From Endomychus coccineus (taxonomy: Eukaryota; Arthropoda; Insecta; Coleoptera; Endomychidae): a DNA stretch of 64,000 nt. Made by a program: the position numbers and the translations under genes. Of this stretch, positions 35,590 through 46,796 are shown in pieces. How positions within the stretch are numbered: the stretch's first letter is position 1; every line of letters begins with the position of its first letter. Under the pieces are notes generated by a model, which saw nothing but the letters and a program-made list of their open reading frames with translations, ran no database searches and was not told the DNA's origin. The stretch spans positions 274,022,742-274,086,741 of the forward strand of contig OY294067.1 in the NCBI GenBank assembly GCA_958510875.1, read 5' to 3'.

Positions 35590-36003
35590 GTATTGACTTG
35601 GCATATGAAACGCAGAATAATTTAGCCGAGTTTATCAAAAATAATAAAGAACAATCATCCAATGAACACAAACGTGGGGTTTTTAAACAGACTTCTCCCT
35701 AAAGTATACGTTGGTCAGACAGGAAGAATCTTCAAGAAATATATATGAAAACACAGGAGTAATTTCATGAATTATAAAAATCTAATTCAACCATTGCAGA
35801 TCCTTTGATTATAGAAGACCTTAACTTTAATAATAATTTTAAGATTTAACACATTCGGAATAGAAGTAATGAATTGAATTTGTTGGAATTTCTGAAAATT
35901 AATAAATATAACAAGTACTATATCCTATTGAACGATCAACAAATACTTAATGATTCTCCCTTGTTAAATTCCTATAATTAGATTTTCCGTTTGCTACCCG
36001 TTT
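35590..36003 (+). pseudogene. Penelope-like GIY-YIG domain relic
   Basis: Frames read NLAEFIKNNKEQSSNEHKRG, then KVYVGQTGRIFKKYI (YIG block and catalytic Arg), and ELNLLEFLKINKYNKYYILL NDQQILNDSPLLN in pieces, to a stop at 36,000. PLE order, with the internal His region disrupted. A similar C-terminus lies at 43.6 kb. Confidence 0.75.
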
Positions 36004-36484
36004 ATCGTTCAATCTCTCTACGGGTTAAACCCAATTACGTAAAATTGCAATAACCATATATTTTAAGCTTATCTATTAAGTTATATATTGCCACGCGCCA
36101 GTTTTTCCGGTAGAGCTGAATGTTTTAAAGTGAATATTGGTTTGGAGGTGAGTGGCATTGCGTATCCCTGAGGATTATTGTTCGAGATAAGTTAAATGTA
36201 ATTTGAAAGAAACGACATGGTTGAAACTAACCTAACAAAATTCATTAGAACCAATTAATAAATAAAGTTGAGTACGGCGAGTTTTCTGATAAATAAATCA
36301 ATTAATAAAACACAATGATAAATAATTACCAAATTAGTTTAGTTGATTAAGAGACATAATGATGAATAGTTTTGAAATCAGTTCAACTATATCATTAATT
36401 ATTCATTATATGTGAATGGAAAAATCGTTACTAACATTATTCAGATCCCTCTGTCGGTGGCTTATATGGACTTTATTGTTGAAT
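36004..36484. other. AT-rich, nothing recognised
   Basis: No coding or repeat signal apart from the right edge, where the first copy of the diverged duplication starts. Confidence 0.4.
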
Positions 36485-36745
36485 AGAATAATGAACCCTA
36501 ATGCTGACATCAAAGTTTCACTTAGTATTTTAGTATTTGCAATATAAAAGTAGCTGAGGATGAAATCAACACCGACTGACAGGAAATGGTTTAAAGTAAG
36601 TTGTGTAATCAGATAATACATTGAGATAAAATATAAAGATAAAATTTCTATAATAGAAATAAAAATGATTTACAATATTTGAAGAAAATATAGATTGGTA
36701 ATAATTGAATTTGGTAAAAACAGAAACGTGACATATCCAGAGGAA
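36485..36745 (+). repeat. Diverged direct repeat, copy 1 (uninterrupted)
   Basis: Shares with 37,270-37,452 plus 38,328-38,352 the blocks CTAATGCTGA, AACTGACAGGAAA-like, TGATTTACAAT, GAAGAAAATATAGATTGGT and ATAATTGAATTTGGTAAAAA. This copy runs through GAATTTGGTAAAAAC without a break, which shows the state before the 875-bp insertion in copy 2. The minus strand has a 71-codon frame here (36,406-36,621) that is only partly kept in copy 2; no family recognised. Confidence 0.75.
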
Positions 36746-37269
36746 GCACTAGACCTCTTGTGTGAGTATGAGGAAAATTATAGGGGGCATGTGTAAAAAT
36801 TTCGAAATGAAAATTAAATATTTCAATGAAGAATTAATGATACAAGCTTATAACATACAATAAAAGGATATAATTTGTTCGAACAGAAGTGATTCCATGT
36901 TAATCCATTTTTCATTTGTTGTCCTGCCATTTTCAATGTGTAGACCCATAGTGCTAGTTCTGACCTGTGCAATAATATAATGCGATGTGAATTGCAATTG
37001 CACATTAAGCTGAATCCAAGGTGTAGGTGGTATCATAGCGTCTTGTTGACCGCGTGGTCCATGATTTTGTTTTTCTTGATTTTTTTTGTAAGTTTCAAGG
37101 GTACCGTGACGTAAGTATTTTGATGGAGGGTTGAAATTGTTATCCAAATAGTGTAGTGAAGTTCGTTGTACGTTTGTTTTTGGTATAATATAGTTGATAG
37201 ACTAGCTACTCAGGATTCCAGCATTCCATTCCATGTTTTTGGTGGTATTCTGCAATTCAGGACTCGCAT
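36746..37269. other. Spacer between the two direct repeats
   Basis: Holds a 99-codon minus-strand frame (36,848-37,147) that I do not recognise. Nothing else. Confidence 0.35.
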
Positions 37270-37452
37270 GATAAATGAACTAATGCTGATATCACAGTCT
37301 CAGTTATTGTATGCAATATAAGGGTTTCTGAGAATGAAATTAACAACAACTGACAGGAAACGGTTTGAAATAAAATATCTGAAACATCATGATAGGAAAA
37401 GAACTGATTTACAATTTTGAAGAAAAATATAGATTGGTGATAATTGAATTTG
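37270..37452 (+). repeat. Diverged direct repeat, copy 2, left part
   Basis: Left part of the second copy; the remainder continues at 38,328-38,352 (TTGGTAAAAACGGAAATGTG) after the inserted element. Several substitutions and small gaps from copy 1, so the duplication is older than the insertion. Confidence 0.75.
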
Positions 37453-38327
37453 TAGTCCAGGCTGCGAACCGGGATTTTAGTTGTAATAAAAAAAAAGTGT
37501 TAGTTCGAAGCAAACATTTTTTTTGCATTAGCTTCAGGAGGTTCGCAGGATAATTCATACACCTCAACATCTCTTGGGAACCCCAACCCCACCCACTGGG
37601 GGGCGAAAATGGCTCGAAATCTCCAAGTCTTGAATTGTATTTTCTACAAATAAAGGCATTTTGGCATTTCGAGTGCACCTAGGGAGTTTTTTGGATCGAA
37701 AGAATTTGCCAATTTCGCACCCCTATATGTTATTTCACAACTTACGTGTTTTAGGCATTTCGAATGCACCAAGGAGGTTTTTTAGGTCGCTGAATACGAT
37801 TCCGAAGCCAGATTTACTCGAATATTATCGTAGGGGTGAGAAATTTACAAAAATTTCTAATCTGGCAAGCTTCTAAATTTTTATTATTTTTGCATTTTAA
37901 GATTACTTCGGAGTAAATCTGGCTTCGGAATCGTATTCAGCGGCCCAAAAAACCTCCTTGGTGCATTTGAAATGCCAAAAACACGTAAACTGCAAGATAA
38001 CATATAGGGGTACAAAATAGGCCAATTTCGTCGATTTTACCACTCCTACGATGCATTGCAAGTAAATGTGACTACGGATTCGTGTTCAGCGACCCAAAAA
38101 ACTTCCTAGGTGCACTCGAAATGCCAAAATACCTTTTCTTGTAGAAAATACCATTCAAGACTTGGAGATTTCGGGCCATTTTCGTCCACAATGGGTGTGG
38201 TTGGGGTTCCCAAGAGGTTTCAAGGTGTATGAATGATCCTGAGAACCTCCTGAAGCTAATGCAAAAAAAATTTTTTGGTTCGAACTTACATGTTTTTTTT
38301 TTATTTTCCGGTTCATAGCCTGAACTA
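37453..38327. mobile_element. 875-bp inverted-repeat element with 3-bp target duplication
   Basis: Ends: TAGTCCAGGCTGCGAACCGG and, inverted at the right, TAGTTCAGGCTATGAACCGG. The arms are about 400 bp each and pair along their length (left 37,453-37,840, right 37,905-38,327), with a short centre. TTG flanks it on both sides (37,450-37,452, 38,328-38,330) and occurs once in the empty copy at 36.7 kb. The arms are themselves modular (GCATTTCGAGTGCACC and TTTTTTNGGTCGCTGAAT units appear twice per arm). No coding sequence. Foldback-type non-autonomous DNA element; superfamily not determined. Confidence 0.85.
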
Positions 38328-38539
38328 TTGGTAAAAACGGAAATGTGACAATATCACGTTAGCTCGTTTGTAGTAAATTAGAACTTTATAATATTTATCT
38401 GAAAAAGCTACAGTGTCAGCGTAGTTAAATTTATTTATTAAATAATTGAAAATCAAATATCTAAGTTGGGAATAGATTTTCACCATTTAATTGTTGATTC
38501 TATTCAACTATAAAAGAGTTCAAACTGAGTTAGTTCACT

Positions 38540-38620
38540 TTCTTCAAGGCTACATCATCAGTATTTTTAGTGGATAAGTGGGATCGTTTCTTATTGATGG
38601 TATTTATAATAAATATTAAC
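38540..38620 (+). repeat. Penelope-type 3' tail fragment
   Basis: ATCATCAGTATTTTTAGTGG then ATAAGTGGGATCGTTTCTTA resembles CATCAGTAC...TAGTGGATGAAGGTGATT after the PLE at 22.4 kb. The ribozyme-like core is not preserved here. Confidence 0.45.
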
Positions 38621-39559
38621 TGTAGAGATGAGACCTTCAGATTGGTGAAATGGGGCTCTTTGACGTTCATCATCTGTCGTTTCAGAAAAAAGTAACGACT
38701 AGTATCTACATGAGTTCGGTTTCGTGTAGAAAACTGAAGTAAAGATGGACTCTCGGGCAAATATTAACATTTTCGCGTTTCTACAAATTTCAATTTCAGG
38801 CACAAATAATAAGCCTCCAAAACTAAACAAAACGCTCGTTAAAATTGAACCTACATTCGTTTGTTAACCGTTATGCTTTTAATTTATAAGCGCATGCTCA
38901 ACATATTCCAGCAAGTAGTATATTTGTTTCATATAATAAACGAAAATGGTTTGCTTTGATCTTTTAATCAACATTGTTTGACGTGTTTGATCAATAGAAT
39001 TGAAATATAGAAACAAATATATAGTGAACAACGCGCTTGAGTTTATGAATATTCCTCATTGCGAATCAGCAGCTCTATTACATTATATTGTTGAATGGAA
39101 ACGGTGATTATGCATGGTGCTTGTATGTATGTAGGCACTGCTTGACATCAATAGAAGCAATAAAGGTATTATCAATTATATCAATATTGCAATAAGCTAC
39201 TACAACGGAACCCGAAACATGCGCAATATTCGACGCTAGAATCATTCAATTGCTGATTAAATCCTATGAATAATATGCATATTGAGACTTCAAAGGTGAC
39301 TTCACACCTCACCAATGTTGCAAAATCATCTCTTCAAATATGCCTTCAATAATGGTTGATGGACTAACCCTTGGAACTGTTCAAGTTGCTATTCCGTACC
39401 CCATTCTTCTGTACCATGAGATATTAATGAAGCAAAATCAAAGATTAGAAGAAGACCGATATTTTGATATGCGACATACATGAAAGGTAACTCAAACTAG
39501 TTAACAGGATGTCAACAGAAATATAGAAATATGTGGCGGCCCGCCTCAATTGAGCTTGG
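38621..39559. other. AT-rich, nothing recognised
   Basis: No frame, repeat or structure that I can support. Confidence 0.4.
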
Positions 39560-40090
39560 GGAGTTGCACGTCAGCAAATAAAATGGTACGTCGACAAAGC
39601 CTTGAAACTCCATCCAGATGGTGAAGTTCCTGCGTGTTGTACATCAAATGTCTGGTCGTGCAACTTCCCAAACCGTCAAGATGGGCTACCTGCGTATTGC
39701 ACATAAAATTTCTGGTTGTACAATTCTCCAAGCCGTCAAGATAAGAAAATTGCACGTCAGCAATTGGAATGGTATTTCGCCAAAACCTTGAAACTCCATC
39801 CAGAAGATGAGGTCCCTGTGTGTTGCACATCAAATTTCTGGTCGCGATACTCCCCAAGCCGTGAAAATGAGGTCCCTGCGTTTTGCACATCAAATTTCTG
39901 GTTGTGCAACCCAAGACGACCGAGTTTGACATCAGCAGTTTTAATAGTACACTCGTAAGGTATGATTTAGTTACCAAAGTCAAAGTTGTTGACGCGTTTG
40001 ACTTGCACGCTAAATTTTGCCGCGTGCATTCGCCAAAACTCATAATTTGGACATTGCACATCAGCAACTTTGCATACTCACGATAAATAA
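39560..40090. repeat. Satellite-like block with two-level repeat
   Basis: A basic unit of about 60 bp (TGCGTGTTGCACATCAAATT, TCTGGTCGTGCAACTCCCCA, AGCCGTCAAGATGAGGT with changes) occurs four to five times. Two adjacent larger units of about 189 bp each begin GCACGTCAGCAA (39,564 and 39,753) and share CCTTGAAACTCCATCCAGA. Copies decay to the right (CATCAGCAACTTTGCA). Long open frames on both strands (for example 173 codons on the minus strand) arise because the unit length is a multiple of three; I do not regard them as genes. Confidence 0.75.
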
Positions 40091-40499
40091 CGTTTAGTTT
40101 GAGTTGCTGACGATGACAACTTGTACGCGAAATGTCATAAGTGAAAAACCACGGAAAATTGCAAATAAGCGGTTTCTCTCGGAGTAAATCGTTTTTGAGT
40201 CTCGGATTGAGTGTACACAGCGATAAGGCATCAAAGATTTTCGTATTGGGTCAAATTCACGAACCTACAATCTGAATGTTCTGGAAATTTGCCTTGAAAA
40301 CACAAAAATTTCCATTTTGGCACTTCTTTTGACACAGAATGTTGGAATACAGGGATTTTTACGCGTAGAATCGAAAATTCCGATGAACAAAAATATTATT
40401 AAGACACAGATTGTTTGCCTATTGCGATGAAACAATATTCATACTTTTCAGCTCTTTCTTTGTACATTGCTGGGTTAAATATTTCTGGCTATTTTTTCT

Positions 40500-40672
40500 T
40501 TTTCTTTTTGATTTTGTCTCCTCTCGGACTAGAGTATAATTTAGGTTATTTAGATTTAATTTAGATAGTTATTGTTAATATATTAATTTCATTATGCATT
40601 GTCCTGATCTTTAATTGTGTTTATACCTGCTGATCAGTGTAAGATTGAATAAATAAATAAATGAATAAATTT
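40500..40672 (+). repeat. LINE 3' end with TAAA-type tail
   Basis: The sequence ACCTGCTGATCAGTGTAAGA followed by TTGAATAAATAAATAAATGAATAAA is a typical 3' end of insect Jockey/R1-type LINEs with a short tandem tail (40,646-40,670). No ORF2 sequence is visible upstream, so it is severely 5'-truncated. Confidence 0.55.
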
Positions 40673-41485
40673 AAAATTTTCAGGTATTTTGCATGGCTAA
40701 GTTCCAATTGTATCTTTTCCAATTAATCAATTTGTAAATCATCTTGAAAATAGTCCACATGGATCCGTTACACCACGTACAGTGAGGGAAAATGAAAGGT
40801 GCGATTATATTTGATGACTGATTGTTCAGTCTGTGCCTCTTTATTATTTCATTCATCATTCATATCGATGACTATTAAGGTTAGTGTTTTCAATATAACC
40901 TTTTTCATTCAGAAATCAAACCATAAAGCTCAATTTGGATTGCATTTCATAATTTTGGATAAATTTAATGAATTGTATGTAATAACTAACTAACGTCTTA
41001 ATTCAATTGAGCGATTGATACAGAGAAACCCTTTGTAAATATAAATTCTTATGAAATATCGATAAAATTCTAACGTATTTGTACAAATGTATAGTATGAG
41101 TTATATAGCGATTATTTGCTTCGGGAAATCGTTACAGTATTAGATTAGCTCATTGTTCCTGGTTTTGTTATACAATAATAGCTACACAAACCCGCTTAGC
41201 TTCTACTACACGTTGCTTTAATTGTGAGTAGTCGGGTGAAATTGTTTTTGATAAGCTCTTCGATATTGCGTGCACGTATCGTCTATTGTGCTTTTGTAAC
41301 TGTTCCAAAGAGAATTAAAAGTATAGCTTTCGATAAAGCATTACACACTTTACCGGGTGTCACGAACATCACTAGTCGATAGTCCCTCCTCATACGTATA
41401 GTCTAGGCTATAAGCTGGGAAAACAACAAAGTTTTGTTTGGAAGGTAGAATCTGAAAAAAAATGTCTGCATTAAGTTTTATGAAC
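40673..41485. other. AT-rich, nothing recognised
   Basis: No supported feature. Confidence 0.4.
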
Positions 41486-42022
41486 CCCGCAGGTAATCGT
41501 GATACGATAACGGTATGCCCTCGTCCCCCCTCCATTTCTGACCCTCCAATATTAGATGTTATATGATTCATTCAAAAAATATGAATGAAGCTCCTCAAAT
41601 TGTATTTACGAGGTTTTTGAGTCGCTGATAACGAGTCCGAGGTCGGTTACCCGGAAAACTCAACCGAAGACCAGAAAATCGGCAAAATTTGGCTATTTAT
41701 CCAAACTCTTAACTTTTTGCCTTCGAGAATGTCTTCTATGAGGTTTTTCGGGGTCGCTGATCATGAATACGAGGTCAATTGTGCGGAAAATTCAAATTTT
41801 ATCGATTTTCTGGTCTCCGGTTGAGTCTTTCGGGTAACCTACCTCAGATTCGTGGATCAGCAACCCAAAAAACCTTCCAGATACCATTTTCTGATCTCAA
41901 TTTCCATTTTTTTAATTAATCGTAACGTCTAATATTGGAGGGTGGAAATGGGCAAATTTTGACATTCTGTGAGTGAAGCGGGCAAGGGCATATCGTTATC
42001 GTATCACGAATTACCTTTGGGA
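41486..42022. mobile_element. Palindromic (foldback) element of about 540 bp
   Basis: Left arm AGGTAATCGTGATACGATAA, CCCTCCAATATTAGATGTTA, GTCGCTGATAACGAGTCCGA; right arm contains the reverse complements (GTCTAATATTGGAGGG at 41,928, ATCGTTATCGTATCACG at 41,991, and GATTTTCTGGTCTCCGGTTG opposite CAACCGAAGACCAGAAAATC). The centre is near 41,760. Its 'TTTTTGAGTCGCTGAT' modules match those in the 875-bp element. Outer ends approximate; no target duplication recognised. Confidence 0.75.
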
Positions 42023-43429
42023 TCTACAAGCAACATAATAATAATAATATATATAATAATAATAAGTTTATTCATTAAATACAGATAGTACAGTGGGTAT
42101 ACAAATTTTAGATAAAATAGACCAATTGTAAACGCGTAAACTACTGTGTTATCGATATGCTGTTTTTATTTGTAGTAGGGATTTGGAATTTTGCCAATAG
42201 CCTTCCAAGGTTTGTTCCATTACATTTTCGAGGAACTAATCCCAGAAAAGGAGGAAAGTTTCATCGATTCATATTTATATAAAAGACAAATACCACTCAC
42301 TGACTCACTAATCACGAAATCTCCGAAAATATAAAGCGGACCGACTTGAAACTTGGCAGATATGTCCCTTAATACGACTTGGGCACCCGCTGAGGGAGGA
42401 TTTTGCGAAGCTCAATCTCGGATGGGGTAAAAATGATTCAATATATTAGGACGCTTGTGACTACTAATAATATAATCACGAGCAATTTACAAGACTGACA
42501 GATCCATAGATCATTATCACAGTTCACACTGGTTATGCTATGACAGACAACACATAACCTCTGTTTTATATGACACTCAAAACATGACTCAACAGGTAGC
42601 TCACGTGACTAGTCATTGGGAAGTCACATGCTTGTGATGGGAATAATTATACCAGTTCTGCCAACAAGTTCACTGATATGTCGTGAATTCATACTTACCG
42701 GAGGTTTATGTGTGTTGTTGCCGGACGAATATCTTGAACAATTTCCGAAATCTATCTTACCGGAGTATGAAAAATGTGAAAAGATTCACCTCGAGGACAT
42801 TTTCATGAATATGTGACTAATGAAAATAGGTCGACTACATCCTTTACTGACTCTGACAACTCTTGTAGAATACTCAGCTCCGAGAAGAATACTAGAAACA
42901 TGCTATATTTATAAGCGAAAAAAAAACAGATCATACGATCTGCTACTGAATACCAACAAAAAAAATCCACACGTTGGCAGGGTAGCACCGGGAAAATCAT
43001 TCGGAGGTTCATAGAACAGCCGTTCGCCATGAGCAGAATAATCCAGGAGGACCAACAGAAAGATTAAAGCGTCACCTTGGCCGAAATATGACTCTGAGAA
43101 AGCTCAAGAAACAGCAGTATTCTTGAGCGGGGCATGAATCTTAAATGTACCTGGTACGTGCTGTAGTGCTGGCAAATCACAGCTTCCGGGTTTATTACCC
43201 CTTCCTGAGCCGCTTTATAGTTTGATCATGGGTCTGTATCTTGAGCAGAAACAGTGCAAGATCGTGTAAGATCGTGTTCATGAGATTTCCCTCTTCAATT
43301 GGAAAAACAATGAAGAACTATCTTTATGAAATTACGAAATTCTCGCAAGTGATTTCATAGTTTTCGAGGTCACTGAGATGAGTAGTGACACTTCCAATGC
43401 TGTTTCAGTTCAGAAAGGGGTGAAATGTA
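42023..43429. other. AT-rich; ATA microsatellite and a common insect repeat motif
   Basis: A short (ATA/ATAAT)n run lies at about 42,030-42,065. At 42,295-42,420 TCACTGACTCACTAATCACG, AAATCTCCG and GACTTGAAACTTGGCAGATA form a repeat motif that is common in arthropod genomes; a shorter piece with CACTCACTGACTCACTGA is at about 33,990. Small open frames at 42,616-43,030 are not recognised. Confidence 0.4.
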
Positions 43430-43690
43430 GAATCATTGTTCTCTTCTGTAGCCAGAGCATCTCTGAGTATATCAACTAGTCAATTATAAAAATGATTCAA
43501 CTTTTGCAGCCCATTTAATCATGAGAAACCATAATTTTATTGGTAATTTAAAATTTCACAAGTTCAGAAATAATATTAAATCGAATTTAATTGCTAGAGA
43601 TTTATGAACATACAAATTCCGATATTCACTTGATTGATCAACGAATGCTTAATAATATCACCTGCTAAATTTATATAATTAGAAGATTAT
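43430..43690 (+). pseudogene. Penelope-like C-terminal relic
   Basis: Frames read EYIN, NDSTFAAHLIMRNHNFIG (the HLIxxNHNF block of the PLE GIY-YIG domain) and LLEIYEHTNSDIHLIDQRML, which lines up with the C-terminus of the 35.6-kb relic. Two frame changes and stops. Confidence 0.6.
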
Positions 43691-44290
43691 GTTTAATCCC
43701 TTAATGAGCCGAAACCGCATAAAATGAAATTCGAGTAATCATCCTAAGATTGAAATCCAAGTTATAACATTAGATAATTTGGCGACTTATATTGCTTTGC
43801 CTGCTGAATCTCGATTAATCAGTTCACATAATCTTATGAAGAAACCTCGGATCTTCGGTCACTGTTATGACCAAGGACCTACTCGCAAAAGTCAAGTCGT
43901 CTTGCTTCATCACCGAAACGTAATCCGTTCACAGTTATCTCAGAAAAAGGACGCATTCCATGTTTTCTTAATATTTAGTGGATTGATGCTCTTGAAATAC
44001 CCAAATGCAGCGCTGCTGCTATAGTTAAACTCCGTGGATAGGCTTGAAAAAGCCAACACGTTCACCTCGTTATCTTCATTATCTATTGCGGGTTTTAGGT
44101 GATTTTGATTTGTCCTTATACTCCCAGTTGGTATGAACCGAGTGTCAATTCTTGTGAATTTCCCGGGAGTCATTGTTGGTAGGTCCAGACATCGTTTCGT
44201 TAAATAATCTGCACGTTCGTATGATAATTGGTCCACATTCACCACGTGTATAGAACAAATTTGACAAATCATTATTGGAGTATTCTTCAA
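43690..44290 (-). pseudogene. Tc1/mariner-superfamily-like transposase relic (HTH plus DDE start)
   Basis: The frame from 44,290 contains TGSIRTNQNHLKP and NEVNVLAF, the linker after the first helix-turn-helix in a widespread insect transposase family, then a decayed second HTH. Other frames continue with VNGLRFGDEARRLDFCE and EDPRFLHKIM, TD, SRFSRQSNI, where two codons of the FTDESRF catalytic block have become stops. Family type is clear by layout (GLxxGDExRRxxFCxW...FTDESxF); no ends were found. Confidence 0.6.
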
Positions 44291-46290
44291 TATTCTCCAT
44301 TATAAACTGTACTTGAGAACCATTATAAACTGAACACTAGAACCGTAAGTAGATATCTCACGATTCTGTGAGTTGACTTTGACAGGAATTGAAACAATGT
44401 TGATTTCATGTCAAAGTCAAGGCTTACTAGGTAGAAATATTGGATTTTCATTGTCTTTTGACAAAAAACATGGATTAACAAAAAAAACGTTGGAAATAAA
44501 TAAATACAGACTGTCACATTTGGAAGAACGAACTTCTTTAACTTTGAAAATTATGTAGTTCGTCTTCACATTTGGGATACCCTATGCGATGAATTAATTG
44601 TCAATGTAGATTTCGAAAGTATTATTCCTGTGCTTCCGTTCACCCCAGAAGCGCTCACGACCAGTCGAAAATGTGAAAGGCACAGTGTTCAAAATAAGGC
44701 TACATCTTTCAAAATTATCAAATAAATCAAGATATCTGAGAAAAAATTGAAAATAGGTATAGAGAAACCTGTTCCAACTAATTATGAAATTTTCTCAGGA
44801 ATATATAAAATTAGATAATATACCGGGTGTTCTATTTAGGAAAGTCAATGACGACTTACGATACAACCGGAAGGGGTATGAAAATATTTTGAAATGAAAG
44901 AGAATCTTGAACAAGCCTGGAGTCCAGAAATTCAGAATTATAAGTTTTTTCTAACCACGAAAACTTCTAACGAACGTGAGAAATCCTGTGTAGTGTATTT
45001 ATTCAGTGAAAATCAGATTTATTTTCACCACGTAATGGTTGATTCTATTCAATTAAAAAAAAAATTCATATTTATGCCCACATCTATAGATTTGAGATCC
45101 AATAAAGACAAGATATTGTGAAAGGTTCAACCCAAATATGCACATCATTCTCTCTTTCAACATGAAAAGTATGCGACGTATCAGTCATACTGCTCCTAGA
45201 GTCTTCAGAGACATTGTTTTCTTTTATTGTATATATCCAGTATTCCTTCACATAGATAACGACCCACTGTACAGGCAGAAATACAAATTTCTAAGCAACT
45301 AACGTCGACGGCAGTTGCAAAACTGACAATGAAGCCCGTCTTAATTTACTGCAGTGGCTTGTTTAAAGTTCTATTGGGACTCCTAGAGATCCTTTATTTG
45401 CCTTGTCGCAGTCTATGTTTAGAAATAATAAACTCAGAACGTGTCTCGTATGTAAACAGGCATAACTATTAATTGAAGGGCGTTGGGGACTGCCAATTCA
45501 ACATTTACATTGCAAACATGACTGAAATTTATTTTTCCAGCTTTGTAATAGACCTTAATTCCAAAGCTGATTCAAAATCGGAGGATTTGTGCATATAAAT
45601 TAAGGATATTATCCAGGGTCGTATCCCTAACAAAGTAACCCTTTGCCAACACCTCTTAACTTAATCTGGTTCAGCACTAGTTTGTTTTCCCTCCAGAACT
45701 TCGGTATCACAAATTTTAATTACATAATTTGCATTACGGGTAGGTTTATTAGCAATATTCAGAGACTGACCAGTCGATTGGTTTTAGTGAACGAAATTAA
45801 TTCTCTAAAAGCATGCCAACATGTTTCACACGTGATTTTAGTTCCACAGTTAAGAATAAGATCTTCCCAAAAGTAGAAACAAGTTACATTTATGATTATT
45901 CCCAATTGCGATTTGGCAATAAAATTTATATTTTGTTTATCTTCGACTCTATTCCTTTCATTATTTCATGATGTGGAGAGCTTCCATATAGCCCTCAAAG
46001 TTCTGTAGCCCATTCTTCCATTCAGTACATACGATGATGATGCCGGTTCTCAATTGTTCCTACGGAAGTTGTGTTATATAGCCAAATTAATTAGCCCATT
46101 ATGCTTTTGTTAGGTAGTAAGCACCATATTTTGATGTACTGAATATGAATCAGATGATCATAGGGATCTGTTATTCATAGATCACTTAGTTGCGTCACTC
46201 ATGGGAACCAAAAATATAACATTAATCAAGCTAGCAGTGCCATCATAGAAAAAAAAAGAATGAAATACTCCAAAATTATAGGCAATTTAT
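44291..46290. other. AT-rich, nothing recognised
   Basis: Small open frames only (for example 44,894-45,121 and 45,643-45,876), without known motifs. Confidence 0.4.
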
Positions 46291-46295
46291 AGGGT

Positions 46296-46796
46296 TTCTC
46301 TAGACGCACTAATACATTTTCAGGCTGCATCCTCCTTTAAAAAACATCATGGTCTTAAAGGTCTTAGAAATGACTAGTAGAGCCACCCATAAATTCGTGT
46401 TTCCAGTAAAGAATTTGGGTCTCAGAATGATAGGCTTCTTATTTGAATTCAGAAGTTGAGAAGGAAGGATGAACGTTCACGTATGAATTTATAGACTTTT
46501 TTCAAAAACACTAATACATTTTCAGGCTGCGGCTTCTTTTGAAAAACTTCGTGGTTTTGCTGGCTTGGAAATAGCTAGCAGTCACCTTTAAATACATGTT
46601 TCCAGTGACGGATTTGGGTTTCAGAATTTCAGGCTTTCAATTTGATCTCCGGATATTATAATAAAATCACGTTTTTCTATCGTAAACAATTTTTTCTCAT
46701 CGCATGAGATTCCGAAATTGGAAAAAATGTACGTAAGACTTATAGGCTATTTATTGACTATCGAATTTTCAGTTTGCAGCTTTCCAAAAAAATATC
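46296..46796 (+). repeat. Degenerate tandem repeat of about 200 bp
   Basis: CACTAATACATTTTCAGGCT then GCATCCTCCTTT and later GTGTTTCCAGTAAAGAATTT GGGT occur at 46,307-46,450, again at 46,509-46,650, and in part at 46,765-46,796 (TTTTCAGTTTGCAGC). Old, diverged copies directly before the young 580-bp duplication. Confidence 0.6.

Noticed and set aside
36406..36621. Possible exon of a chemoreceptor-like membrane protein on the minus strand
   Set aside because: Hydrophobic stretch only; the duplicated copy at 37.3 kb does not preserve the frame and no family motif is present.
39546..40067. 173-codon minus-strand frame, Cys/Thr-rich
   Set aside because: Produced by the tandem repeat whose unit length keeps the frame; the opposite strand is open for the same reason.
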